Shown here: positions 45,126 to 55,787 of the stretch, piece after piece
How the letters are laid out: every line of letters starts with the position of its first letter
How positions within the stretch are numbered: position 1 is the stretch's first letter
Assembly (NCBI GenBank): GCA_963697675.1
Contig: CAVOOW010000003.1
Coordinates: forward strand, 310,001-374,000
Length of the DNA stretch: 64,000 nucleotides
Direction of reading: 5' to 3'
DNA from: CAVOOW01 sp963697675
GTDB lineage: Bacteria > Actinomycetota > Actinomycetes > JACCUZ01
Notes under the pieces: generated by a model
What the model saw: only the letters and a program-made list of their open reading frames with translations
Databases searched by the model: none
What the model was told of the DNA's origin: nothing
Made by a program: the position numbers and the translations under genes

Positions 45126-45655
45126 GGTCCGATGGTGACGTCGGCGAGCGTGCAGGGCTTGCGAATGACAACCTGAACGGTGCTGCTCGCCCTTATGTCA
45201 ACGTTCGTGATCGATACCGTGACGCGCTGAATAGCCTGATCCTTGGTCGGGCAGGAGGGAACAAACGACGTGCCGTTCCAGTAGTTAATGGCCGATAGCG
45301 TCACCGTGTTGTTGGGGCTAGGCGTGAAGCTCACCGCACTGCGATAGCCGTTCAGAATCGTGGCGGAAGGTGTTACGACACCCGCGGAGTCGACGCAAGC
45401 TTGATACACGCCACCACTATCGATGCCCTTGATTAGCTGCTCGCCAAAATTTCGATTGTCGGCGGAGGCAGAGGCTAGTTTTCGCTGCACGGAAGACAAG
45501 GTGATGCTGTTTCCGAAGCCAAACATCACAGCAGTCCCTGCGATGCCGAGGATCATCACTGAAATGAGGACCTCGAGAAGGGTGTCCCCGCGATCCGACG
45601 CGCCAAATGGGGCACGTCTGGCGACCTTGAGCCAAGCTTGATCCAGAGCGCTCAT
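45116..45655 (-). CDS. PilV-like prepilin
   Basis: A 179-residue prepilin. The leader ends RGDTLLEVLISVMILGIAG, with Asp instead of Phe at +1 of the mature protein but with Glu5 kept, a change that prepilin peptidases often accept. The rest is a small beta domain with two Cys pairs. It overlaps pilC upstream by four bases and pilW downstream by ten. The tight overlaps indicate one message for pilC through pilX. Confidence 0.8.
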   Translation of the reverse strand: MSALDQAWLKVARRAPFGASDRGDTLLEVLISVMILGIAGTAVMFGFGNSITLSSVQRKLASASADNRNFGEQLIKGIDSGGVYQACVDSAGVVTPSATILNGYRSAVSFTPSPNNTVTLSAINYWNGTSFVPSCPTKDQAIQRVTVSITNVDIRASSTVQVVIRKPCTLADVTIGPCP

Positions 45656-46860
45656 CCGAGGTTCGCCGTCCGGAAGATGCCGTACATTGCGGAAACCAGC
45701 GCTACCGCAACGAACCCGACGATGCCGCCCGAGACCATGATGACGGCCGGCTCGATAAGGGCAGTTACCTTCTTGATCTTGTAGTCGAGCTCACGCTCGA
45801 AGTATTCAGCGGCGATCTCGAGCTGATTGTCGAGCGTCCCAGTCTCCTCACCGACGCGGATCATCTGGCTGGCCGTGGAGGGAAACAGCTTGGTCGCCTG
45901 GAGGGGCTGAGCCATGCCGCCCCCTTGCAGCATCTGCTCGTACGCATGGCGCAAGCCCCGATCGAAGACCTCATTCCGGATGCTCTCCCGCGCGACCGTC
46001 ATAGCCTCGGTAAGCGGCACACCGGCTGAGACCATCGACGAGAGGATCCGGCAATAGCGCTCCACGATCGCGTAGCGGACGGTCTCGCCGAGGATCGGGA
46101 GGCGCAGAAGTGTGCGATGCCATAGCAGGCGTCCTGGTTTCGTCCGCACGCCAACCAACACGACTACAACGAAGACGATCAGTCCGCCGAGGAGTGATCA
46201 CCACGAGGTTGCGATGAAGCCGGTGGTGGCCATCAGCATCCGCGTGGGTAGCGGCAATTGAGCGTCGAGGCTCTCGAAGAACACCGTGAACTTTGGTAGT
46301 ACGAAGGTCGCGAGCACGACGACGGTGACCAACGCCATCACTACGATGATCGCTGGGTAGGTAATGGCGGTCTTGATCTTCCGACGGGCCTCAAGGTCGC
46401 GCTCGATGTAGACCGACAGCTGATCCAAGACTGTGTCCAGCCGACCTGTGAGCTCGGCTGATCGCAGGATGCCACGATAGAACGACGGGAAGTCGCCGGG
46501 ATGCCGCTCGAACGCGTCGGACAGAGTTGCTCCAGCTCGGAGGTCCTCGCCGATCTGTGCCATCACCCGTTGCACGCCACGGCTGTTCGCCTCCTCCCCT
46601 AGTACCTGGATGGCGTCGAGGATCGGAACGCCCGCGCGAATGAACGCAGCGAGTTGGCGAGAAAGATGCATCAGCTCGGATCGCTTGATGCGCGTCTTCG
46701 TCAGCTCGAGCTGCATTGCGCCGCGTTTCTCGGCGATCTTGGTGACGTCAATGTCGCGGCTGAGCAACGCGACACGCGCAGACGTCAGGGTGTCGGCCTC
46801 CTGCACGCCCTTCAGCACCGAACCGTCGGGACCCGCGGCGACGTACGCAAATTTGGGCAT
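45652..46860 (-). CDS. pilC: type IV pilus platform protein with an in-frame TGA
   Basis: PilC is the inner-membrane platform that PilB and PilT act on. MPKFAYVAAGPDGSVLKG opens the protein, followed by SRQLAAFIRAGVPILDAIQVL and LPKFTVFFESLDAQLPLPTR. At 46198-46200 a TGA interrupts the same frame, between ATSW and SLLGGLIVFVVVV. Beyond it the T2SF domain continues unshifted with SSMVSAGVPLTEAMTVA and IRVGEETGTLDNQLEIAAEYFE to 45652. A TGG Trp codon is expected there. Repaired length is about 402 residues. Error, recent mutation and readthrough remain possible. It starts seven bases after the pilB stop. Confidence 0.88.
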
Positions 46861-46867
46861 CAGCTGC

Positions 46868-48538
46868 TCACAATGTGTAGATGCTTCGGACGACCTCGGC
46901 GATGGTCGTGGTGTCGGTCTGGATCAAGGCGAGGGCTTCCTGTCGCAACGAGCGCATGCCCTGTTGCATCGCCACGCGCCGCATTTCCTCGTGCGACGGG
47001 CGGCCGGTCACGAGCATCTGCTTGAGCTCGTCGGTCATCTGCAACAGCTCGTAGACGCCGACGCGGTCGGTGTAGCCGGTGCGCGAGCAGAGGTTGCAGC
47101 CCTCGCCGGCCCAGAACTGGTCCTTCAGGCCGCCACCGATCTCGCCGAAGAACGCGAGCTCCTGCGGAGTGGGGCGGTAGGGCACCTTGCAGTACAGTGC
47201 AGGACCGGCGCACCAGCCGCTGCCCGACGACGCCCAGCACCGACGAGGCGATCAGGAACGCCTCGATGCCCATGTCGAGGAATCGGTAGAGCGCCGAGAC
47301 CGCGTCGGTGCCGTGCAGTGAGGAGAGTACGAAGTGGCCGGTCAGGGCGGACTGGATGGCGATCCGCGCCGTCTCGGCGTCGCGGATCTCGCCGACCAGG
47401 ATGACGTCGGGGTCCTGGCGCAGGATGGATCGAAGGCCTCCGGCGAAGGTGATGCCGGCCGCCTCGTTGATCTGGATCTGGTTGATCGACGGGAACACGT
47501 ACTCGACCGGGTCCTCGATCGTGGTGATGTTGCGCTCGGAGTTGTTGATCTCCGTCATCGAGGCGTACAGCGTCGTCGTCTTGCCGCTGCCGGTCGGTCC
47601 GGCGCAGATGACCATGCCGAACGGTGACCGGATCATGCTGGAGTAGAGCGCGTGGGTGTCGGCCGGCATCCCCAGGTCGTTGAGCCGGTACGTCGGCCGG
47701 CTCTTGTCGAGCAGCCGCAGCACGACCTTCTCGCCCCAGATGACGCCGGTCGTGGCGACGCGGATGTCGATCTCGCGGCCGTCGATCGTCATCGCGATCT
47801 GACCGTCCTGCGGGCGGCGCCGCTCGACGATGTTCATGCCGGCCGTGATCTTCAAGCGACTCGCGATCGCCGGTCCCATGGAGTCGGGCAGCGACATCAC
47901 GTCGTGCAGGGCGCCGTCGATGCGGTTCCGTACGCGCACCCGGTCGCCCTGCGGCTCGATGTGTACGTCCGATGCGCGGTCGCGCAGGGCCTGAGTGATG
48001 ATCTTGTTGACGATCTGCACGACCGGCGCTTCGTCAGCGGAGGCGTCATTGCGTCCGTGCGCTGATCTGGCGGGTGCCGTGCACCGCCGTGAAGGCCGCG
48101 ACGTGATCGTCCACGTCGGCGAGCGCCCGGTAGGTGTTGTCGATGACTCGTCGGATCTCGGCGGAGGTCGCCAATGACAGGCGAACCTGGCGTCCAGTCG
48201 CCTCTTCCAGAACGTGCGAGAGGTCCGGGTGCGGGTCGCTGACAGCGATCTCGACTGCGCCTGATTCGTCCACCGCCACCGGGACGGCGCCGACCTGCCG
48301 CGCCACTACCTCCGGCAGCAGGGCGGCGACCTCTGGCTCAGGGCTGTCGGGAGCGCAGGTCGGCGTTCGGCAGGTTGAGCTGGACACTGAGCGCGGCGAT
48401 CAGCTGCGAGTCGTTGATCGCACCCAACTCGACCAGCAGGATCCCGATCCGCTTGCCGGACTCCGGTTGCTGCAGCAGGGCTTCGGAGATCTTGGCGTGG
48501 GTGAGGGAGCCCAAGGTCACGAGGAGCTCGCCGAGCAT
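46868..48538 (-). CDS. pilB: type IV pilus assembly ATPase, three frameshifts
   Basis: PilB drives pilus extension. It starts at MLGELLVTLGSLTHAKISEAL, a GspE_N-type region, after an AGAGGG site. Extra bases near 48350, 48050 and 47190 split it. Repaired, it shows ASDVHIEPQGDRVRVRNRIDG, Walker A GPTGSGKTTTLY, Asp box TTIEDPVEYVFP, Walker B VILVGEIRDAETA and the His box SSLHGTD. Removing one base near 47190 restores a CTYC pair that matches the later CNLC, giving the CxxC-CxxC zinc site of PilB/GspE, which PilT lacks. Length about 556 residues. It heads the minus-strand pilus operon. Confidence 0.9.
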
Positions 48539-48946
48539 CGGCGAGCCCTCTGCGCTCTGCGGCGGTCTCGCCCGACGACCGGCGTGAGTCGACGGGCCGG
48601 TGCTCTGTGGCGGGGACGACTTCGTCCCTGAGTAGCCCTGCCCAAACGCATTGCTGTGCCCCCCGGCAATCGACCAATCGGTATCGCTCTGAATGTTCTA
48701 GGTGCGAGCCTCACATGGACCGGGTGGTCGACAGCGACGCGTTTAGACATCTATGCGCCGACTAGTCATTCGGCGACCTGTAAAGCCGATACGTGCTCAC
48801 TTTTGCGCTGTTACGGTTCGGCGCATCGGCCACCTTTAGCGACCGTAGCGAGCGTTGATCCGGCAGGCATGTGGTCGCCTTTTTGGGCCTGTCGGGGAGC
48901 CAGAGGCGAAACCCGCGCTTCCATTGACAACGTAAAGCGGGGGAAC
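48539..48946. other. divergent intergenic region between pilB and the collagen-like gene
   Basis: No gene is supported in these 408 bases, which must hold the promoters for the pilus operon and for the collagen-like gene. A 9-bp stem, ccggcaggc at 48860-48868 with gcctgtcgg at 48887-48895, lies in the 5' region of the latter. ttgaca occurs near 48933 but without a clear -10 partner. I looked for a cyclic-di-GMP riboswitch pattern and did not find one. Confidence 0.5.
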
Positions 48947-51586
48947 GTGTCGAATCGCGTCGCAAGTAAATCCGGGCCCATGCGGACCGGAACCAAGTTG
49001 GCCGCTGGCACAGCCGCGGCCCTTCTCATCCTCGGAACGCCAGACCGCTGCGCAAGCTGCGATCCCTGCCGCCAACGGCGTGATCAGCGCCTGCTACGAC
49101 AGCAAGACGGGTGACGTACGCATCATCGATGCGTCCAAGTCGTGCAAGGCCGGCGAATCCCTCATCACCTGGAACCAGACCGGACCCGATTGGGCCCCAG
49201 GGACCTCAGGGCATCCAGGGCGTCAAGGGCAACACCGGTGCGACCGGCGCGACCGGCGCCGACGGCGCGACGGTGCGACGCGGTGCAACCGGCGCGACCG
49301 GCCCCGCTGGCCCGCAGGGGATGCAACGGGCGCCACGGGAGCGACCGGAGCACCGGGCGCGACTGGTGCAAGGGCGCGACTGGCGCAGCCGGCCCGGCTG
49401 GCGCGACCGGCGCCACGGGCGCCGACTGGAGCGAACGGCGCGACTGGCGCGACCGGTGCGACTGGCGCGACTGGCGCGACGGGCGCGACCGGGCTGCCGG
49501 CACGAACGGCACCAACGGGGTCGACGGCGCCACGGGCGCGACCGGCGCGACTGGTGCATCCGGGCCCGCTGGCGCGACGCACGGGTCGGCACCAACGGCA
49601 GCCGACGGGTGCGACGGCGCTACCGGGGCTGACCGGCACCGACGGGGTCGACGGCGCGACCGGCGCCGAGACCGGGTGACGGGACCGGAGCTGCCGGCCA
49701 ACGGCACCAACGGCACCAACGGCACCAACGGGTCGACGGCGCTACCGGCGCGACCGGCGCGAAGGGTGACACCGGAGCGACCGGGCGCTGCAGGGCATCC
49801 AGGGCAGACGGCGTGCGGGCCACGGCGCCAACGGCGCCAAGGGCGACGATCGGCGCCGACGGGCGCGACAGGGTGACACCGGAGCTGCCGGCACCAACGG
49901 CACCAACGGCACGAACGGCGTCGACGGGGCTGCACGGCGCGATCGGCGCGAAGGGCGCCAAGGGTGACGACCGGCGCTGCCGGCACCAACGGCACCAACG
50001 GCACCAACGGCACGAACGGTGTCGACGGGCGCCAAGGGCGACACCGGCGCGACCGGGGCGACCGGGGCTGCGATGGCACCAACGGCACCAACGGCACCAA
50101 CGGTGTCGACGGGCAGCCAAGGGTGACACCGGCGCCGACGGTGCGACGGGCGCCAGGGCACGAGGGCGACCGACCGGGCGCCCAGGGCGACCAGGGCGAT
50201 CCAGGGCGCGACTGGCCCGAGGGTGCCGCAGGCGCGACGGGGCTGCCGGCGCCGACGGCACCACAGGGCACCAACGGCGACGACCGGGTGCTGCCGGCGC
50301 CAACGGCACCAGGGCACGACCGGTGCCGACGGCGCCACAGGGCGACACCGGGCGCCACGGGGCGACCGGCACCAACGGGTCGACGCGACGGGCACCAACG
50401 GTGCCGACGGCACCGACGGCGCCGACGGCACCAGGGCGCCAAGGGCGACACCGGGGCTCGACCGGGCCAACGGCGCGACCAGGGTGCCACCGGCGCCACG
50501 GTGCGCAGGGCGACCAGGGCGACACCGGTGCGACCGGCGCCACGGGCGCTCAGGGCATCCAGGGCGAGACCGGGCGCCAGGGTGACACCGGGGCGACCGC
50601 AGGGTGCGACGGCGCTGAACGGTGCCACCGGCGCCAAGGGTGCCAACGGAGCCACAGGGCGACAACGGTGACGACCGGCGCCAAGGGTGACACCGGGCTG
50701 ACCGGCGCCAACGGCACCAACGGGCGCCAACGGCACGCACGGTGTCGACAGGGTCCGCAGGGCGAGACCGGTGCCGCAGGGTCCGGCACCAGGGCACGGC
50801 CAAGGGCGCCGACCGGGCTCGACCGGCACCAACGGCACCGACGGTGGTCGACGGGGCCAACGGGCGCCGACAGGGCGACACCGGGGCTGCTGGCGCCGAC
50901 GGAGCCGACGGGCACCGAGCGGCGTCGACCGGAGCCACGGGTGCTCCGGAGCTGTCGGTCCGGCGGGTCCTCAGGGCGAGCCGGGCGCGGTTGGCCCGCA
51001 GGGTCCGAAGGGTGACACCGGAGCGACCGGTGCTACTGGCGCTAACGGCACCAACGGAGCCAACGGAGCCGACGGCAGCTGGCTGGCACTGGTGCCACCG
51101 GTGCAACTGGTCCGATCGGACCTCAGGGCCAGACCGGCGCTACGGTGCCGCAGGTCCGCAGGTCCAGGGTGCCACCGGAGCAAGGGTGACACCGGAGCTA
51201 CCGGGCGCAGCTCAACGGTGCGCTGGTCCGCAGGGCCACAGGTCCCGCAGGTCCGGCAGGTGCCACGGGTGCCACCGGTGCACACCGGTGCCCAGGGTCC
51301 GGCTGGAACCATCGCGGGCTCGACGGTCGTCACCGGGTCACCGGGCACGATCGCCAGCGCCGCCGCAGCCGGAACGGTGTCACAGCACGAGCACGGCGAC
51401 CTGTGCTGCTGGCAAGATCCTGCTCGGCGGCGGCGCAACCGTCGACGCAATGGTCGGTGCAGAGTCGGGCCGCAGTCCAGTCGTCCGCGCCGTCCGGCAC
51501 GAACGCCTGGCAGGCGACGGCGACCGTCGTGGTCAGTGGCGCTGGAGCGGTGTACGGTCACGGCGTTCGCGATCTGCAGCTCCTGA
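48947..51586 (+). CDS. collagen-like secreted protein, many frameshifts
   Basis: GTG 48947 (GGGGGA just upstream) or ATG 48980 starts a signal peptide, MRTGTKLAAGTAAALLILGT, followed by VISACYDSKTGDVRIIDASKSC, a common head of actinobacterial collagen-like proteins. From about 49190 to 51310 the sequence is Gly-X-Y triplets: GPQGPQGIQGVKGNTGATG, then blocks of GTNGTNGTNGVDG and GADGATG. The Gly-X-Y pattern moves among all three frames dozens of times by single-base indels, so no exact protein can be written. The C-terminal domain reads AAGKILLGGGATVD, NAWQATATVVV and ends VTAFAICSS at 51586. About 880 codons. Likely surface fibre or adhesin. Confidence 0.82.
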
Positions 51587-51609
51587 GCAAGCACCGAGCA
51601 AGCAGCGAT

Positions 51610-51639
51610 GCGGGCCCGCCAGATCCTTGGCGGGCCCGC
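51610..51639 (+). terminator. hairpin after the collagen-like gene
   Basis: A perfect 12-bp stem, gcgggcccgcca paired with tggcgggcccgc around gatcct, begins 24 bases after the stop. It is followed by actgctttg, with a weak T-rich stretch. Confidence 0.85.
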
Positions 51640-51854
51640 ACTGCTTTGTCACGGAATCCACCGGTTCACGCCCTCGTGACGCTTCGATCCCCGATAGTCT
51701 GAAGACTTCTGGATTCGCCGGCGAGGCTGCCGGGCGTCAACAGTACGACGCAACCCGGCTCGAATCACCAGTCCGCACGCCACATATCGGGGCGCCACGC
51801 GTCGACCGCACCGTCGAACCGACGAGCGACACGTACGTCAGGAGAGCTCAGATC

Positions 51855-52474
51855 ATGAACCATGGGCACCACAGCCCACGTCGAGCTGGGCGCGTCGTCC
51901 AGGCGGTCGCTCTCACGGCGCTGCTGGCTTCGGCGCCGCCGCATGCAGCGGCAGCGACCCCGCGGCGACCAACGGTTCGGCAAGCGTCGTCCCCAACGCG
52001 AAGAAGGCGTCGACGGCTCTCGACGCCGGCCTGAAGGCCCACGCCGCCGGAGACCTCACCGCAGCTGTCGCCGACTACAACACGACTCTCAAGTACGACG
52101 CGACCAACAAGTTCGCGTTCTACAACCTGGCCCTGATCGACGAGGGCAACAGCAACTACGGCCTGGCCGAGGCGAAGTACCGGTCAGCGCTCAAGACCGA
52201 CCCGGCCTACGAGCCGGCCCTGTTCAACCTCGCGATCCTGCGCACCGGCCCGAGCGCCACAGAGGCGACCGCGCTGTACCAGCGCGCCGTGGCAGCGAAC
52301 CCCAAGGACGCGGCCGCCTGGCTGAACCTCGGCCTGCTGCTGCGCGCCAACGGGCAGAAGTCGGCCGGCGACAAGGACGTTCTCAAGGCGATCGGGCTGA
52401 ACCCCAAGCTGGTGGACCCCGCGACGGCCAAGGTCAAGACCGCGAAGAAGTCGGGAACGACCAACACGCCGTAG
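51855..52474 (+). CDS. TPR repeat lipoprotein, one frameshift
   Basis: ATG 51855 follows a GGAGAG site. A signal segment VVQAVALTALLASA leads, after a one-base shift near 51940, to AAACSGSDPAATNG, whose Cys is a candidate lipobox Cys. The mature part has three TPR-like units with LKAHAAGDLTAAVADYNTTL, ALKTDPAYEPALFNLA and NPKDAAAWLNLGLLL. TPR lipoproteins often help assemble surface structures, for example PilF/PilW in pilus biogenesis. That link is inferred from position near the pilus and collagen-like genes. About 205 residues when repaired. Confidence 0.75.
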
Positions 52475-52873
52475 CCAGGGGTTCGCCCAACTCTGGCGAG
52501 GACTCGTCGCTTCATAGATCAGATGTGGCCCACGCTCGGTGTCCTTGACGACGGCCATTGCGGGGCATACCCACAGCTGATCTTTAGACGGACGCAGCCA
52601 CTTCGGCTCTACACAGCTGCATGGCTGACCATCGCCGTGAACAGCGGAGATCACGCAGCACCGGTGCTGATCCTCCGCGTCCGGCATCGCAGTCGTCGCG
52701 GAAGGCTTTGCGTTCCGAGTACTCCACAACACCCCAGACAGGGCTAGTTTCCGATTGGGCGACAGGCGCGGGGCAGAAAGAGGGTGACAGCGAACCCCTT
52801 ACACGACCGGGGCGTCCTAGACGCATCATCCCGTTGCGCGGCCCACTCGGCCGCGCCAACTGTAGGGGGTTCC
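52475..52873. other. 399-base gap with no supported gene
   Basis: Frames across this stretch have weak codon pattern and no recognisable motif. It is somewhat less GC-rich than its flanks. It must contain the promoter of the secreted-protein gene at 52874. No strong hairpin follows the TPR gene. Confidence 0.4.
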
Positions 52874-53693
52874 ATGCGAGTCCTTCGGTCCATCACAAGC
52901 GTCGCGGCACTGGTCGCGGCCTCAGCACTAGGCGTGCAGCCCGCGTTCGCCGCGGCACCAGGCAACGACACGATCGGCGGCGCGACGACGGCCTCGATCG
53001 GCTTCAGCCAGGTGCTCGACACGACAGAGGCAACTACCGACGCTGACGACGCCCAGCTCAACGCAAGCTGTGGGGCGCCGGCAACCGACGCCAGCGTCTG
53101 GTACACCATCAACCTCGCCGCCGACGGTGGGGTCGTCGTTGACGTCTCCGCCTCCGACTACTCCGCCGGTGTGCTCGTGGGCGAGGGAACCCCCGGTGCC
53201 CTGGACACCGTCGCGTGCGGGCCGGGAACCGTTGGATTCGCCGCGACGGCCGGCACGACCTACTACGTCCTGGCCATCGACGACCAGCAGGACGGCACCG
53301 GAAATGGTGGCGCCCTGAACATCTCCTTCAACGCGGCACCCCCGCCGCCGACAGTCGACTTGACCGTCGCACCACGAGGCACCGTCAACGCCAAGACGGG
53401 CATCGCGACCCTGCACGGCACCTACACGTGCACCGACGCCGACTCCATCGACATCTTCGGCAACGTGACACAGCCCGTTGGACGCTTCGCCATCGACGGG
53501 TCGTTCGAGACCTTCGACGTGGGCACCTGCGACGGCTCCAGTCACTCAATGGAGTGCCGACGTGTTCCCGGAAAGCGGCAAGTTCGCGGGTGGCAAGGCC
53601 CTTACGGTTACCTTCTCGTTCGCCTGTGGCGTGCTCGACTGCGCCGATGGTTTCCTTGAGCAGACAGTTCATCTCAGCGGCGGACGCAAGTAG
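52874..53693 (+). CDS. secreted protein, about 272 aa, one frameshift
   Basis: ATG 52874 has GGGGG five bases upstream. Residues 1-26 are a clear signal peptide ending in QPAFA. The mature part begins AAPGNDTIGGATT and holds a beta domain with ASVWYTINLAADGGVVVDVS and TAGTTYYVLAIDD, a pattern of bacterial pre-peptidase C-terminal-like beta domains. A Pro-rich linker (AAPPPPTVDL) leads to a second domain. One extra base near 53548 moves the frame to WSADVFPESGKFAGGKALTV and FACGVLDCADGF, ending at 53693. It is the last of the plus-strand exported proteins here. Function unknown. Confidence 0.75.
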
Positions 53694-53700
53694 CCATCAG

Positions 53701-53735
53701 CACGGTGGTGGGGGGACCGACCCCCCACCACCGTG
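53701..53735. terminator. strong bidirectional hairpin between convergent genes
   Basis: A perfect 15-bp stem, cacggtggtgggggg with its complement around accga, lies between the secreted-protein stop at 53693 and the response regulator stop at 53751. It can serve transcripts from both sides. Confidence 0.85.
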
Positions 53736-53750
53736 AAGTTCCGGTCGCGA

Positions 53751-54396
53751 CTACTCGCCGCTCAGCGCCAGGATTGCGGACGCCCGATCTCCTACGCGCA
53801 GCTTCTTCAGCACCGAGGAAACGTGCACGCGGACCGTCCCTGGCGTCACGAACAACCGCGTCGCAACGTCTTCGGTCGACAGGCCCTCGCGCAGGAGCTC
53901 CATGATCTCCCACTCGCGGGAGGTCAGCTGGGTCGGTCGCTGAGCACGCATGAACAGCTTGCGGCGGGATCGTCCCTCGAACTCCTCGAGCACCTTCGAC
54001 ACCAACGATCGGGGCAGCGCGGCTTCGCCCGCGAGCACGCCACGTAGGGCCGCGCCGATGCGGTCCGGGTCCATGTCCTTGAGCAGGTAGCCGCGAGCGC
54101 CCGCCCGCAGTGAGTCGAACAGGTCGTCGTCGTCGCGCGAGTACGTCAGCATCACGATCGCGCAGTCCGGCAACGACTTGCTGATCTCTTCCGCTGCCGC
54201 GATCCCGTTGCCCGGCATGTGGATGTCGAGCAGGCAGACGTCCGGCTGCAGAGACACGGCCAGCTCAATCGGCCGCCCGCGCGTTCGACGCCTCGCCCAC
54301 GATGTCGAACCCGTCGACATCGAGGGAAGCCAGCACGCCGGCCCGTGTCGGGGCGTGGTCGTCAGCAACGATCACGCGGATCCGCGGCTCGGTCAC
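53751..54396 (-). CDS. NarL/LuxR-type response regulator, one frameshift
   Basis: It starts at GTG 54396, overlapping the kinase stop. The receiver begins VTEPRIRVIVADDHAPTRAG, and one extra base near 54270 moves the frame to IELAVSLQPDVCLLDIHMPG (phospho-Asp), IVMLTYSRDD (Thr switch) and GYLLKDMD (Lys). The LuxR helix-turn-helix has LTSREWEIMELLREGLSTEDV and TVRVHVSSVLKKL. About 214 residues. It is the last gene of a four-gene operon with an ECF sigma factor, a membrane protein and a DesK-type kinase, so it is the likely output of that kinase. Confidence 0.88.
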
Positions 54397-55787
54397 CACG
54401 TCGCCATCACCTTCGTACCTTCAAGACTGGAGGTGATCTCGACGATTGCGCCCACAGATGTCGCGCGCTCTCGCATGCTCGTCAGCCCGAAGCTTCCGGG
54501 GCGTGCACTGGCGCTGGCTTCGAAGCCGTGTCCGTCGTCCCGTACGGTCATCTCACCGTTCGTCAACTCGACCCACACTGCGTCCGGTGCGCCGTGGCGT
54601 GCAGCGTTGGAGACCGCTTCACGCATGATGCGTACGAGCGCCGCGCGCTGCGCAGGCGTGAAGGTGACGTCGATCGCCAACGACAGGTGTACGACGACGC
54701 CGTACCGCTGGCCGACCTCCTTCGCCGCGCGCTCAAGGGTCGCGGCGAGGTCCTCGTCAGGGTCCTCGATCAGCGCGTCGATCGACTGCCGTGCTTCGCC
54801 AAGGGCGCGGTCCGCGCAGGCCACGATCTCCAGCGCGAACTCCTCTTGCGGGCCACGTTGGCACAGCGCCCTGCTCCGGATGTAGCCCAGCTCCTGAACC
54901 ACCCCGTCGTGCAGATCCCGAGCCAGGCGCCGGCGTTCGTTGAGGGCAGCGGCCGTTGCCTCTGTCACCCAATGGTCGTGGATCTCACGGACTGCACCGA
55001 CGAACAGCAGGCCGAAGAAGCCCAGGCGAAGCACGTCACCGAGCGACAACCACTCGGTGTACAGGGTCGGAGACAAAAGGAAGTTGACCCCTGCGCAGGT
55101 CCCGAGGGCCGCGGCGGCGCCGAGCCAACCAAGCAACTCGTCGCCCTCGCGGGACGCTTCGCGAGTGAAGGCGAACGCGGCGAGCGCGTAGCACGGGAGG
55201 CCGATGAGCTGGACAGAGAGAAACAGCGGTTGCTGTACGAGCGTGGGCCGCGCCGAATCCTGGGTCCAGGCGCTGACATCGAGCAGACCAGGCAACAGCC
55301 ATCCGATGATCACCACGAGCATCCAAATGGCCGCGAACAGGCCCGCCAGGGCGAGAACGTCGCGCGCCGGATGGGTGGCGCGGCGAATGCGGGTACGTGA
55401 CATCATCGCGGCGGTCACGAGCAGCAGGGCAGCAACCAGACGGGTCACCAGAGCCACCCACACTGCGTCCTGCGAGGCGGTGGCGTTGCCGATCAAGCCT
55501 GGTCGCGCGACGAAGACCAGCGCGGTCATGCAGAGCAATCCCATCGCATAGACGAGAAGAAGCTCGCGAAGTCGCTGGGTGCGGCGGTAACGGCCGTACA
55601 GCAGGAACGCGACCAGCCCACAGATCACCGTGGCGGTGGCCTCGAGCGCGACGTGCGCGCCGACGTTTCGATAGCCGAGCCGAAGTTCGGGCACCAGCTG
55701 TACGACAGCGGTCGCCAAGCCTCCGAGGCCTATCGCGATCCACGTTCGGCGACTTGGTCGCCCCACCGTCCCCCCGACTGTTTCCAC
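54393..55787 (-). CDS. DesK/NarX-type membrane histidine kinase
   Basis: A 464-residue kinase from GTG 55787, which immediately follows the stop of the upstream gene. About eight membrane helices fill residues 10-250. Then come RRLARDLHDGVVQELGYI with the phosphoacceptor His, IMREAVSNAARHGAPDAVW (N box), VRDDGHGFEAS and FGLTSMRERATSVGA. It ends EGTKVMATW, overlapping the regulator start by four bases. The N-terminal region looks like a MASE/7TM-type sensor. Its place in one operon with an ECF sigma factor suggests the two signalling routes are linked. Confidence 0.9.
   Translation of the reverse strand: METVGGTVGRPSRRTWIAIGLGGLATAVVQLVPELRLGYRNVGAHVALEATATVICGLVAFLLYGRYRRTQRLRELLLVYAMGLLCMTALVFVARPGLIGNATASQDAVWVALVTRLVAALLLVTAAMMSRTRIRRATHPARDVLALAGLFAAIWMLVVIIGWLLPGLLDVSAWTQDSARPTLVQQPLFLSVQLIGLPCYALAAFAFTREASREGDELLGWLGAAAALGTCAGVNFLLSPTLYTEWLSLGDVLRLGFFGLLFVGAVREIHDHWVTEATAAALNERRRLARDLHDGVVQELGYIRSRALCQRGPQEEFALEIVACADRALGEARQSIDALIEDPDEDLAATLERAAKEVGQRYGVVVHLSLAIDVTFTPAQRAALVRIMREAVSNAARHGAPDAVWVELTNGEMTVRDDGHGFEASASARPGSFGLTSMRERATSVGAIVEITSSLEGTKVMATW

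Noticed and set aside
48539..48946. Cyclic-di-GMP riboswitch controlling the pilus or collagen-like gene
   Set aside because: The region has a 9-bp stem but lacks the conserved core sequence I would expect for GEMM-type elements.
49165..50838. A 557-codon minus-strand frame rich in Pro, Val and Ala
   Set aside because: It is the complement of the Gly-X-Y repeat, so the repeat itself makes it stop-free. It has no start context or domain.
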